64,000 bases of DNA from the NCBI RefSeq assembly GCF_000719135.1, contig NZ_JOEK01000002.1:1-64000 (forward strand), in the 5' to 3' direction. Within the stretch, counting starts at the first letter, position 1. Every line of letters begins with the position of its first letter. Below are positions 17,158 through 24,585 of the stretch, one piece after another. Source of the stretch: Streptomyces avicenniae. GTDB taxonomy: Bacteria; Actinomycetota; Actinomycetes; Streptomycetales; Streptomycetaceae. The notes beneath the pieces were generated by a model that worked only from the letters and a program-made list of their open reading frames with translations, did no database searches and had not been told where the DNA came from. A program made the translations under genes and the position numbers.

Positions 17158-18130
17158 GTCGGCGGTCCTTTCCGGTGTGCGGACGGCTGGCCGGAGGCGG
17201 CTGCCGCCGCGCCCAGGAGGGGAGCCACACGGCGCCGGGGAGCCCCGGCAGGCTCCGGAGGTGGGTGAGGAACCCCCGGAGCGCCGGATGGGGGTGCGCC
17301 CGGGGGACGAGGAGCGAGAGCGGGTACGCGAGGGTCGGGTCCACGACGGGGATGCGGCGCAGGTCGTGGGGCGCGGGCCAGAGGTACCGGTCGCGGGCGC
17401 CGACGAGGGTGGCCGTGTCCGGGGAGTCGGCGAGGGCGTCGAGGAGCACGTCGTCGCCGAAGTGCGGGCCCGCGGCGTCGATGCGCAGGTCGAACGCGTC
17501 GGTGAGCTGGTCGTAGAAGTCGCCCCATTCGCTGCGGGGCGCGATCCCGGGCACCCAGATCCGGTGCCCGCGCAGCTGCGGTGGCGTCAGCGTGCGTGCG
17601 GTAGCGAGCGGGTGGCGCGGGCCGACGAGGAGGTGCAGCGGGGAGTCGAACGCGCGGATCATCCGCACGTCGGGCGGCAGCGTGTCCGGGTCGGTGACGG
17701 ACCGGAACGAGGCGTCCACGTCGCCCGCCGCGACGGCGGCGACCGCCACGCGGGGGTCGTCGGCCCGGAGAGTCACCACGTCGAGGTCGGTCCCGGGGCG
17801 CGACCGCCAGTACGCGTGCAGGACGACGGCCTGCGCGCTCCGCAGGCCCAGGACGTCGATCCGCAGGGCGCGCGACCCCCGTCTGACGGCGGCGACGGCG
17901 CGCTCGACGCCCGCGACGACGCTCCGGGCGTGGGGCAGGAACGCCTGGCCGTCGGGCGTCAGTTCGACGCCTCGGGGGGTGCGGGTGAAGAGCCGGGCCT
18001 CCAGCTCGCGCTCCAGCGCGGCGATCCGCCGGGAGACCGCCTGCTGCGTCACGCCAAGCTCGTCCGCCGCCCGCCGCAGCTGTCCGCGCTCGGCCGCCCG
18101 GACGAACGTCCGCAATGCCTCGGTGTCCAT
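17147..18130 (-). CDS. LysR-family transcriptional regulator
   Basis: A 327-residue LTTR. The N-terminal winged helix-turn-helix (about 1-60) has FVRAAERGQLRRAADELGVTQQAVSRRIAALE, followed by the periplasmic-binding-fold effector domain (about 90-295). The C-terminal end is Arg/Pro-rich. It shares an operon with the overlapping O-acetyltransferase and is divergent from the ORF at 18257, its most likely targets. ATG at 18130. Confidence 0.9.
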   Translation of the reverse strand: MDTEALRTFVRAAERGQLRRAADELGVTQQAVSRRIAALERELEARLFTRTPRGVELTPDGQAFLPHARSVVAGVERAVAAVRRGSRALRIDVLGLRSAQAVVLHAYWRSRPGTDLDVVTLRADDPRVAVAAVAAGDVDASFRSVTDPDTLPPDVRMIRAFDSPLHLLVGPRHPLATARTLTPPQLRGHRIWVPGIAPRSEWGDFYDQLTDAFDLRIDAAGPHFGDDVLLDALADSPDTATLVGARDRYLWPAPHDLRRIPVVDPTLAYPLSLLVPRAHPHPALRGFLTHLRSLPGLPGAVWLPSWARRQPPPASRPHTGKDRRHVR

Positions 18131-18148
18131 CGGTGCACCTTATGGGCG

Positions 18149-18165
18149 CACAACCGATCGTTGTG
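18149..18165. promoter_or_regulatory. Inverted repeat between the LysR gene and the divergent ORF
   Basis: CACAAC and GTTGTG are perfect 6-nt arms around CGATC, lying 19 bp upstream of the LysR start. Dyads of this size in LTTR divergons are usually the regulator's autoregulatory site. The site assignment is by position. Confidence 0.4.
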
Positions 18166-18256
18166 GCGCGCCCGGGAGCGGTTGTCGCCCGGGACGGCCG
18201 ACCCGGGATACTCGGGCGACGGTCCCGGCGCGCGCCGGGCGGGGAGGAGAAGCCGG

Positions 18257-18661
18257 ATGTCAGGGACGACGACGGCCGTGGCCCGTCTGGTCACCTTCGT
18301 GGAACTCGACGGCGCCCCGACCGCGCGCCAGCTGTCGGTCTCGGCGCGCCTCGACGCCGAACTCGCCGACGGGCGCGGCCTGGTGCTGCTCGGCGACCGC
18401 GGCTGGACGATGGCGGGCGGCCCCGGCCTGTGGACGAGCCTGTCCGCGGAGGACATCGAGCGGGACGCCCGTACGGTGGTCGGCCCCGACGAGCCGTTCG
18501 ACGGCCGGACGCACGAGCGGATGGCGGCGGACCACTGGCGCGCCCTCGCCGACACGCTCGGCCGCCACGGGGTGGCCGTGGACGGGGCGGGGCTGGCGCG
18601 GCTGCCGCACGACGTCGTGCTCGGCGAACGCCTCCGCGCCCGCCTGGCCACGAGCCGCTAG
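18257..18661 (+). CDS. Conserved hypothetical protein, 134 aa
   Basis: The product starts MSGTTTAVARLVTFVELDGA and has GRGLVLLGDRGWTMAGGP and a C-terminal LPHDVVLGERLRARLATSR. No transmembrane segment or signal peptide is present. Codon use is typical of the genome. The ATG at 18257 follows GGAGGAGA with good spacing. It is divergent from the LysR gene. Its TAG stop (18659-18661) uses the TA that borders the MITE-like element. I recognise no named domain. Confidence 0.75.
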   Translation: MSGTTTAVARLVTFVELDGAPTARQLSVSARLDAELADGRGLVLLGDRGWTMAGGPGLWTSLSAEDIERDARTVVGPDEPFDGRTHERMAADHWRALADTLGRHGVAVDGAGLARLPHDVVLGERLRARLATSR

Positions 18662-18823
18662 GGCCCGTCTTCACAGGGGTCGCCCTGCTCACGACGCCTG
18701 GCACGCACGCTCGCTGCGTTGCCGCATCGTCCCAGTACGCCCAGTACAAGGACGATCCGGCGCCTTGCGATCGCACGCACCAGACGCCGCGAGCGGCCGG
18801 ACGCCCCCTGTGAAGACGCGCCC
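18661..18823. mobile_element. 163-bp MITE-like near-palindromic element flanked by TA
   Basis: The two ends are inverted: left GGGCCCGTCTTCACAGGGG and, read on the other strand, right GGGCGCGTCTTCACAGGGG (18 of 19). Similarity continues discontinuously inward, so the whole element can fold into one long hairpin. It is flanked on both sides by TA (18659-18660 and 18824-18825), the target duplication expected of IS630/Tc1-mariner-type transposition. It encodes nothing. It sits exactly between two convergent stop codons. I believe similar palindromic repeats occur widely in Streptomyces, but I could not search. Confidence 0.7.
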
Positions 18824-19413
18824 TAGCGCGCCGCGCGCAGCAGCGTGAGGGCGGCGGCCTTCGCCTGCCCGGTCGGCCCCCGGGCGCCGTCCCCGCCTTG
18901 GTGCCCCGCGACGACGGTCGCGCCCTCCAGCAGGTACAGCAGCTGCGCCCCGACCGCGGCGGGGTCGGCGGCGCCCGCGCGGGCGGCGATCCCCGTCAAC
19001 AGGTCGTGGTAGCGCACGAGATGGCGGACGGCGATCCCCAGCGCAGGTCCCTCGCGGTGCTGGATCGCGGCGTTGACGACGGCGCAGCCGCGGAACGCGG
19101 GCTCGCCGTACCAGCCCTCCAGCGCGTCGAAGACGGCGGCGAGCTGCCGCTCGGGGTCGTCGCCCGCAGCCTCGGCGGCGCGTTCGAGCCAGTGGACGGT
19201 GCGGTCGCTGCGCGCTTCGAGCACGGCCTCGACGAGCCCGTCCTTCGAGCCGAAGTGGCGGTAGAGCGTCTCCTTGGAGATCCCCGCGCGGGCGCACAGT
19301 TCGGCGACGCCGATGCCGTCGAGCCCGTGCGCGTAGAAGAGCGCGGTCGCCGCGCGCAGGATCTCGGCACGGGTGCGCGCCGGGTCCAGCCTGGCTCCTT
19401 TGGCAACGGGCAT
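18823..19413 (-). CDS. TetR-family transcriptional regulator
   Basis: A 196-residue repressor. The N-terminal helix-turn-helix (about 11-60) has TRAEILRAATALFYAHGLDGIG followed by ELCARAGISKETLYRHFGSK. The C-terminal ligand/dimerisation region resembles the TetR_C group (VVNAAIQHREGP). The start is ATG at 19413 (MPVAKGARLD); the in-frame extension to 19503 would cover the operator. It is divergent from the hydrolase-MFS-HAD operon, which it probably represses. Its TAG stop uses the TA at the right edge of the MITE-like element. Confidence 0.9.
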   Translation of the reverse strand: MPVAKGARLDPARTRAEILRAATALFYAHGLDGIGVAELCARAGISKETLYRHFGSKDGLVEAVLEARSDRTVHWLERAAEAAGDDPERQLAAVFDALEGWYGEPAFRGCAVVNAAIQHREGPALGIAVRHLVRYHDLLTGIAARAGAADPAAVGAQLLYLLEGATVVAGHQGGDGARGPTGQAKAAALTLLRAAR

Positions 19414-19452
19414 GGAGAGATGGTACCAACCGGTCCGATCGCCTGCTACCTT

Positions 19453-19474
19453 CATCGAACCGATCAGTTCGATG
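19453..19474. promoter_or_regulatory. Candidate TetR operator CATCGAAC-N6-GTTCGATG
   Basis: Perfect 8-nt arms (19453-19460 and 19467-19474) lie in the 74-bp gap between the divergent TetR gene and the hydrolase operon, 14 bp before the hydrolase ATG. Size and position are those of an autoregulatory TetR operator. A related half site (CCAACCGGTCCGATC) lies nearer the TetR start. Confidence 0.6.
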
Positions 19475-19487
19475 AGAGGCGTCGCCC

Positions 19488-20360
19488 ATGAGCGGACCCA
19501 CACGCGTGCCCGGCATACCCACCGACCCGGTCGCCACCGACCCGCCCCCGGACGCCCGTCCCCCCGCGGCGACCACCACCCTGTACGTGGACAGCGGCGG
19601 CGAGACCCTGCTCGGCGTCCTCTACCTCCCGGCGGGCCCGGGACCGCACCCCGTCGTCGTGCTGCTCCACGGATTCCCCGGCAACGAGCCGAACTTCGAC
19701 ATCGCCCAGGCGCTGCGCCGCGCCGGGTACGCCGCCGTCGTCTTCCACTACCGGGGGTCCTGGGGCGTCGGCGGCTCCTGGTCCTGGCGGAACGCGCTGG
19801 ACGACAGCGCCCGCGTCGCCGCGGCCGTCCGCGAGCCCGCGTTCGCCGCCGAGCACGGCCTCGACCCCGGCCGGATCGCGCTCTGGGGCCACAGCATGGG
19901 CGGGTTCGCCGCGCTCATGACGGCAGCGGACGACCCCACGATCGACGCCGCCGTCTCCGTCGCCGCCTTCGACTTCGGCACGGCGGCGCGCGCCCTCGCC
20001 GACGACCCGGCCGCGAGCGACCTCCTCGCCCGGGACTGGGAGGGCAACCTCGACCCGCTCACGGGCACGAGCGGCGCCGCCCTCGTCGCCGAGACGGTGG
20101 CCGCCGGGCAGGCGTGGAGCCTGGCGGGCCTCGCCCCCAGGCTCGCCGACCGGCCGCTGCTGCTGATCGGGACAGGACGCGACACCGTCACACCGGCCGA
20201 CGTCCACCACCACCCGCTCGTGGCCGCCTACCTGGCCGAGCCGGTGCCCCGCCTCGAACACCTGGTCCTGGAGACCGACCACCCGCTCTCCGACCACCGG
20301 GTGACGCTCGCCCGCACCACGATCGCCTTCCTCGACCGCCACCTGAAGCGGAGCCCGTGA
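19488..20360 (+). CDS. Alpha/beta-hydrolase (dienelactone hydrolase/acyl-peptidase-like)
   Basis: A 290-residue alpha/beta-hydrolase with the oxyanion region VVLLHGFPGNEPNFD (about 57-71), the nucleophile elbow GHSMGGFAA (about 134-142), and an acid/His pair in the C-terminal half (LLIGTGRDTVTPADVH and LETDHPLSDHRVTLA). An N-terminal Pro-rich lead is probably unstructured and no signal peptide is seen. It is first gene of an operon with MFS and HAD genes, overlapping the next by 4 bp (GTGA). It is probably repressed by the divergent TetR. The substrate is unknown. Confidence 0.85.
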   Translation: MSGPTRVPGIPTDPVATDPPPDARPPAATTTLYVDSGGETLLGVLYLPAGPGPHPVVVLLHGFPGNEPNFDIAQALRRAGYAAVVFHYRGSWGVGGSWSWRNALDDSARVAAAVREPAFAAEHGLDPGRIALWGHSMGGFAALMTAADDPTIDAAVSVAAFDFGTAARALADDPAASDLLARDWEGNLDPLTGTSGAALVAETVAAGQAWSLAGLAPRLADRPLLLIGTGRDTVTPADVHHHPLVAAYLAEPVPRLEHLVLETDHPLSDHRVTLARTTIAFLDRHLKRSP

Positions 20361-21523
20361 GCGCCGTCTCCCCCTGGCGGCTCGCGCTCGGCACGGCCTC
20401 GGCGCTGGGGTTCGCGCGGTTCGCCCCCGGGCTCCTCCTGCCCGACATGCGCCAGGACCTCGGCTGGAGCCTGGCGCGCGGCGGGGTCCTGACCACCGCG
20501 AACGGCGTGGGCTACCTCGCCGGAGCCGCACTGACGGCGGCCTGTGTGCGCCGCCTCGGGCCCACCGCGACGTTCCGCGCGGGCATGCTGCTGACCACGC
20601 TCGCCCTCGCCGCCACCGCCGTCGGCGAGGGTGCCCCCGCGCTCGACGCGGCGCGGGCGGGCGCGGGGCTCGGCGGCGCGCTCGTCTTCATCGCGGGCGG
20701 CCTGATCGCCGCCCGCGCCGGGGCGACCGCCGTCACCGTCTACTTCGCCGGGACGGGCGCAGGGATCGTCCTCGGCGCCCTGACCGTCCCGCCCTTCCTG
20801 GGGCAGCACCCCGGCAGTTGGCCCGTGGCCTGGGCCGGGCTGGCCCTGTGCTCCGGCCTCGCCACCGCCCTCTCCTGGACGGCCGCCCGCACCGACGCGC
20901 CCACCGGCGGCGGTGGCGGTGGCGGCGGCCGGGCACGCCTGCGCCCGCTGTGGCGCACGGCCGCCGCGTACGCCCTCTTCGGCGCCGGGTACATCGCCTA
21001 TCCCACGTTCCTCTCCACCACGCTCGCCGCCGCGGGCACCCCGTCCTGGCAGGTGGCGCTGCTGTGGACGCTGCTCGGGGCGGGCGTCCTCGCGGCGCCG
21101 CGCCTGTGGCGGCGGCCGGTCCTGCGATGGCCCGCGCACCGGCTGCTCGCCGTGCTGCTGGCGCTGCTCACCGCCTCGGCGCTGCTCGCACTCCCCTGGC
21201 TCCCCACCCCAGCGACCGTCGCGTCGGTCCTCCTCCACGGGCTGTGCTTCATGGCCGTGCCCGCCACCGTCACCGCCCTGATCCGCTCGTCCGTCCCGGC
21301 CGACGGACAGGCGTCCGCCCTGGGCGCGTTCACGGTGCTCTTCTCCGTGGGCCAGACCCTGGGCCCCTGGGCGGCGGGGGCGCTGGCCGACCTGACCCGC
21401 CCCTCGGCGACGCTCCTGTGGACCGCCGCGCTGTGCGCCGCCGCCGCACTCCTCTCCGCGGCCGGACGACACGAGGCCGGTCGGCGGTGCGGCGCCACCG
21501 ACGGGGAAGATGTGCGTACATGA
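20357..21523 (+). CDS. MFS transporter, YbfB/YjiJ type
   Basis: A 388-residue membrane protein with about 11-12 hydrophobic helices. Its start, WRLALGTASALGFARFAPGLLLPDMRQDLGWS, is typical of the YbfB/YjiJ exporter group. A central cytoplasmic loop carries a run of nine glycines (about 176-184) encoded by GGC/GGT repeats, likely a flexible linker between the two six-helix halves. GTG at 20357 overlaps the hydrolase stop (GTGA) and its own stop overlaps the HAD start (ATGA), so the three genes are translationally coupled. With a TetR repressor, drug or metabolite efflux is likely. Confidence 0.85.
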   Translation: MSAVSPWRLALGTASALGFARFAPGLLLPDMRQDLGWSLARGGVLTTANGVGYLAGAALTAACVRRLGPTATFRAGMLLTTLALAATAVGEGAPALDAARAGAGLGGALVFIAGGLIAARAGATAVTVYFAGTGAGIVLGALTVPPFLGQHPGSWPVAWAGLALCSGLATALSWTAARTDAPTGGGGGGGGRARLRPLWRTAAAYALFGAGYIAYPTFLSTTLAAAGTPSWQVALLWTLLGAGVLAAPRLWRRPVLRWPAHRLLAVLLALLTASALLALPWLPTPATVASVLLHGLCFMAVPATVTALIRSSVPADGQASALGAFTVLFSVGQTLGPWAAGALADLTRPSATLLWTAALCAAAALLSAAGRHEAGRRCGATDGEDVRT

Positions 21524-22218
21524 GAGCACCGGACGTACCGCCCAAGGCCCTGCTGCTCGACTTCTACGGCACGCTGGTCCACGAGGCCGGCGGCATCATC
21601 GCCGCCATCTGCGACGAGGTGCGGCGTACGGCGCCGCGCGCCGCGGCGGTGACGGCCGGGGACGTCTCCCGGCTGTGGTGGACCGGCTTCCGGGAGCGCA
21701 CCGGCCGGTCGTACGGACGCGACTTCCGCACGCAGCGGGACATCGACCGCGCCGCCCTCGCGGTCGCGGTGCGACGGTACGGCTCCACCGCCGACCCCGA
21801 CGCGCTGGTGGAGCGTCAGTACGCCTACCGGCGGCGGGCGCCGCTGCACCAGGACGCGCGCGAGCTGCTCGCCACCGGCGTGCCCGCGTGCGTCGTCTCG
21901 AACATCGACCGCGCCGACCTCGACGCGGCGCTCGCCCACCACGGGCTCGGCGGGCGCTTCGTCCACGTCGTGACCAGCGAGGACGCGCGCGCGTACAAGC
22001 CACGCCCCGAGATGTTCGCCGCCGCGCTCGACCTGCTCGGCTGCGCGCCGGAGGACGTCCTGCACGTCGGCGACTCGTACGCGAGCGACGTCCTCGGCGC
22101 GCGGGCGGTCGGCATCCCGGCGGCCTGGGTCAACCGCTCGGGGCGCGCCAGGCCCGACGGCCCGCCGCCCGCGCACGAGGTGACCGCCCTGACCGGGCTG
22201 CTGCCGCTGCTCACCTGA
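21520..22218 (+). CDS. HAD-family hydrolase
   Basis: A 232-residue haloacid-dehalogenase-superfamily phosphatase-like protein. Motif I is LLLDFYGTLVHE (Asp nucleophile in DFYGT, about 14-18), motif II VVSN, motif III lysine in YKPRPEMFAAAL, motif IV VGDSYASDVLGARA. The helical cap between motifs I and II fits subfamily IA. It is last gene of the hydrolase-MFS-HAD operon (ATGA overlap with the MFS gene). Its end overlaps the convergent TetR gene by 8 bp. The substrate is not predictable. Confidence 0.88.
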   Translation: MRAPDVPPKALLLDFYGTLVHEAGGIIAAICDEVRRTAPRAAAVTAGDVSRLWWTGFRERTGRSYGRDFRTQRDIDRAALAVAVRRYGSTADPDALVERQYAYRRRAPLHQDARELLATGVPACVVSNIDRADLDAALAHHGLGGRFVHVVTSEDARAYKPRPEMFAAALDLLGCAPEDVLHVGDSYASDVLGARAVGIPAAWVNRSGRARPDGPPPAHEVTALTGLLPLLT

Positions 22219-22819
22219 CCCGAGGGGCGAACGCCCGGAGCGTCGCGTCCACGAGAGCGTCGGCGTACGAGGCGGTCAGCGGGCCGCTGCGGTGCAGCCA
22301 CCGCTGGAAGAGCGGGGCGTAGAGCACGTCGAGGACCAGGTCGAGGCCCGCGTCGGCGTCGAGCTGTCCGGCCGCCTGGGCGCTGCGCAGGCGCACCTTC
22401 TTCGCCTCGTCGAGCGGCCGGGCCAGCTTCTCCGCGTACTCGGCCGCCAGCGCCGCGTCGTCGGCGATCTCGATGGTGAGCGCCCGGATCAGGCGGTCGA
22501 AGGACGGCTCGGCGAACTCCTCGGCCGTGGCGCGCAGGACGAGCTTGAGGTCAGCCTCGACGTCCCCCGAGCCCGGCAGCGTGACGGACTGCCCGCCCGC
22601 GTCCTCGCTCAGCGCCAGCAGGGCGGCGAAGACGACCGCGCTCTTCGACGGCCACCGCCGGTAGATCGTCTGCCTGCCGACCCCGGCGCGGGCGGGGATG
22701 GCCTCGACCGTGACCTTCTCGTACGGCTCCTCCGCGACCAGGGCGCGGGTGGTCGCGAAGACCGCCTGCCGGGACCGTTCCTTGCGCCGGGAGTGGTCCG
22801 GGCCCTTCTCGTGGGACAT
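22211..22819 (-). CDS. TetR-family transcriptional regulator with missing upstream region
   Basis: A 202-residue TetR protein with a helix-turn-helix in EAIPARAGVGRQTIYRRWPSK (about 44-64) and a helical C-terminal domain of the TetR_C_16-like type. It starts at ATG 22819 (MSHEKGPDHS). No Shine-Dalgarno precedes it, because the sequence immediately upstream is the coding remnant of a short-chain dehydrogenase on the other strand. The normal divergent promoter/operator region has therefore been lost, and the gene may be poorly expressed or use a different signal. Confidence 0.8.
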   Translation of the reverse strand: MSHEKGPDHSRRKERSRQAVFATTRALVAEEPYEKVTVEAIPARAGVGRQTIYRRWPSKSAVVFAALLALSEDAGGQSVTLPGSGDVEADLKLVLRATAEEFAEPSFDRLIRALTIEIADDAALAAEYAEKLARPLDEAKKVRLRSAQAAGQLDADAGLDLVLDVLYAPLFQRWLHRSGPLTASYADALVDATLRAFAPRVR

Positions 22820-23152
22820 GCGGCCACGGAGGTCGAGGCGCTCGGCGTCAAGGTCACCGTCGTGCAGATGGGCGGCTACGACACCGGCCTGTTCACCACG
22901 GGCACCACGAACACCGGGCCCCAGGCGCTGTACGGGCCCCTGCGCGCCCAGATGGAGGCGATGTGGGGCGACGCCGTCTCCCCCGGGCCGGAGACCGCCG
23001 CCCCGGTCGTCATGGAGCTGGCCTCCCTGCCCGACGCGCCCCGGCGGCTGATCGTCGGCAGCCAGTCCTTCGACCACGTCCTGGCGATGGGCGAGGCGCA
23101 GGCGGATCTCTACCGCTCCTGGGAGCGCCTCAGCCGCCTCGCCCCGGGCTGA
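22820..23152 (+). pseudogene. C-terminal remnant of a short-chain dehydrogenase/reductase
   Basis: Reading from 22820 to a TGA at 23150-23152 gives about 110 residues beginning AATEVEALGVKVTVVQMGGY. This is the conserved SDR stretch after the YxxxK active site (E-V-x-x-x-G-V-x-V-T-V-V-x-x-G), followed by a normal SDR C-terminus. The Rossmann domain, Ser and Tyr-x-x-x-Lys are absent and there is no start codon or Shine-Dalgarno. The break falls exactly at the TetR start codon, so a deletion probably fused an SDR 3' end to the TetR gene that once regulated it. Confidence 0.75.
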
Positions 23153-23180
23153 CCGGGGGCGGGGGCGGGGGCGGATACGA

Positions 23181-23209
23181 CGAAGGCCCGGTCGATGACC
23201 GGGCCTTCG
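23181..23209 (-). terminator. Hairpin terminator after the initiator tRNA
   Basis: A perfect 13-bp stem (23181-23193 with 23197-23209, loop GAT) begins 8 nt past the tRNA 3' end. It is a convincing tRNA transcript terminator, and it may also stop read-through from the right-facing SDR remnant. Confidence 0.8.
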
Positions 23210-23216
23210 TGTGTAG

Positions 23217-23290
23217 TAGCGGGGACAGGATTTGAACCTGCGACCTCTGGGTTATGAGCCCAGCGAGCTACCGAGCTGCTCCACCCCGCG
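23217..23290 (-). tRNA. Initiator tRNA-fMet (CAT)
   Basis: A complete cloverleaf reads leftward: acceptor CGCGGGG with CCCCGCT, D stem GAGC/GCTC, anticodon stem CTGGG/CCCAG around CTCATAA (anticodon CAT), and T arm GCAGG-TTCAAAT-CCTGT. Initiator hallmarks are the C1-T72 mismatch at the acceptor end and three consecutive G-C pairs at the base of the anticodon stem. The 3' CCA is not encoded. It stands alone and is followed by a hairpin. Confidence 0.95.
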
Positions 23291-23427
23291 GCGACATGTC
23301 GAACTCTACGCCACCGAGCGGGCCCGGCCAAACCAACCGCCTCCCGGGCCGTCGCACAGCTGGCCGATGCACCGTCAACTCCCTTTGCCTGAGCGCTCGT
23401 TGATCGCAGGAGAAAATCCACGGGTGG

Positions 23428-23457
23428 TTTACGCAGCCGGAGCGGGAACGCTATCTT
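23428..23457 (+). promoter_or_regulatory. Probable promoter of the GH6 cellulase
   Basis: A -35-like TTTACG (23428-23433) and a -10-like TATCTT (23452-23457) are 18 nt apart. The predicted start of transcription, about 23464, falls next to the CebR-type operator, the geometry expected for repression. Confidence 0.45.
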
Positions 23458-23467
23458 CGACACCCCA

Positions 23468-23481
23468 TGGGAGCGCTTCCA
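23468..23481 (+). promoter_or_regulatory. CebR/CelR-type operator upstream of the cellulase
   Basis: TGGGAGCGCTTCCA matches 13 of 14 positions of TGGGAGCGCTCCCA. That palindrome is bound by the LacI-family regulators CebR of Streptomyces and CelR of Thermobifida and is released by cellobiose or other cello-oligosaccharides. It lies just past the predicted transcription start and 39 bp before the TTG start codon. Confidence 0.8.
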
Positions 23482-23520
23482 GTCCCCCCACCGCTGCGCC
23501 GTCCCGGAAGGAACGATCCG

Positions 23521-24525
23521 TTGCGCACCTCACGAGCCGCCCTCACCTCCACCGCGCTCGGCCTGCTGGTCGCGGCCGGTGCCGTGTTCACCGGCCCCCT
23601 CGCCCCCGATCGGGCGGCGGCGACCACCCAGGACGCCCCGGCCGCCGCCGGACTGCCGGACGACACCGTCTTCCTCAACCACCCCGACCAGGTGCACGCC
23701 TGGGTCGCCGCCAACCCGGACGACCACCGCCGCCCCCTCGTCGAGAGCCGGATCGCGGACCGGCCGCAGGCCCTGTGGTTCTCCAACTACGAGCCCGACG
23801 AGGTGACGGCCGACGTCGCCGCCGTCACCGGCGCGGCGCGCGAGGCCGGGCACGTACCCGTCCTCGTCTCGTACATGATCCCGAACCGCGACTGCGGCGG
23901 CGCGTCCGCCGGGGGCGCGCCTGACTTCCCCGCCTACCTGGAGTGGACCGGACGGTTCGCCGCCGGGCTGGGCGACGGGACGTCCCTCGTCGTCCTGGAG
24001 CCCGACTCGCTGGCGCTCACCACCTGCCTCGACGGGGCCGGGCGCGCCGAGCGGTTCGCCGCGCTGCGTGAGGCGGCCGACCTGATCCACGCCGCCGCCC
24101 CGCAGGCCCGCGTCTACTTCGACGCCGGGCACTCCGGCTGGCACGCGCCGGAGACGATCGCCGCCGTCCTGGCCGAGGCGGGCGTCGCCGCGCACGGCGA
24201 CGGCATCTACTCCAACGTCTCCAACTACCACCGCACCGCGGACGAGACGGCCTTCGCCGAGGACGTCCTGAACCGGCTGGGCGACCCGGAGCTGACCGCC
24301 GTCATCGACACCAGCCGCAACGGCAACGGCCCCGACGGCGACGCCTGGTGCGACCCGCCCGGCCGCCTCGTCGGCGACGCGCCGACCGCCGCCACGGGCC
24401 ACGACCGCATCGACGCCCTGCTGTGGATCAAGCGTCCTGGCGAGCTCGACGGCTGCGCGGGCCCCGCCGGGCAGTTCTCGCCCGACATGGCCTACGCGCT
24501 CGCCGGTGGCGGGTCGGGCGGCTGA
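23521..24525 (+). CDS. Secreted glycoside hydrolase family 6 cellulase
   Basis: A 334-residue exported beta-1,4-glucanase. An N-terminal signal peptide (MRTSRAALTSTALGLLVAAG, cleavage near residue 35) is followed by a single GH6 catalytic domain without a carbohydrate-binding module. The general-acid aspartate is in SYMIPNRDCGG, and VVLEPDSLAL and the C-terminal LLWIKRPGELDG are family motifs (the usual PGESDG has Leu for Ser). TTG at 23521 is preferred because GGAAGGA lies 8 nt upstream. The ATG at 23467 has no Shine-Dalgarno and overlaps the CebR operator. Cellobiose induction is expected. Confidence 0.88.
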   Translation: MRTSRAALTSTALGLLVAAGAVFTGPLAPDRAAATTQDAPAAAGLPDDTVFLNHPDQVHAWVAANPDDHRRPLVESRIADRPQALWFSNYEPDEVTADVAAVTGAAREAGHVPVLVSYMIPNRDCGGASAGGAPDFPAYLEWTGRFAAGLGDGTSLVVLEPDSLALTTCLDGAGRAERFAALREAADLIHAAAPQARVYFDAGHSGWHAPETIAAVLAEAGVAAHGDGIYSNVSNYHRTADETAFAEDVLNRLGDPELTAVIDTSRNGNGPDGDAWCDPPGRLVGDAPTAATGHDRIDALLWIKRPGELDGCAGPAGQFSPDMAYALAGGGSGG

Positions 24526-24533
24526 ACGCGCGG

Positions 24534-24561
24534 ACGGGGGCGGCCGGTGGGCCGCCCCCGT
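24534..24561. terminator. Bidirectional hairpin between the cellulase and serA
   Basis: A perfect 12-bp stem (24534-24545 with 24550-24561, loop GGTG) stands between two convergent genes, 8 nt past the cellulase stop and 24 nt past the serA stop. Confidence 0.8.
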
Positions 24562-24585
24562 GCGTGTGCCGCGTCGATCAGTCGG

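Noticed and set aside
23156..23174. (GGGGGC)n run near the tRNA as a regulatory G-quadruplex
   Set aside because: It could fold as one, but such runs are frequent in this GC-rich genome and it lies between a pseudogene end and a tRNA terminator with no gene to regulate.
23467..23520. N-terminal extension of the GH6 cellulase from the ATG at 23467
   Set aside because: No Shine-Dalgarno, a Pro/Arg-rich lead before the signal peptide, and overlap with a near-perfect CebR operator.
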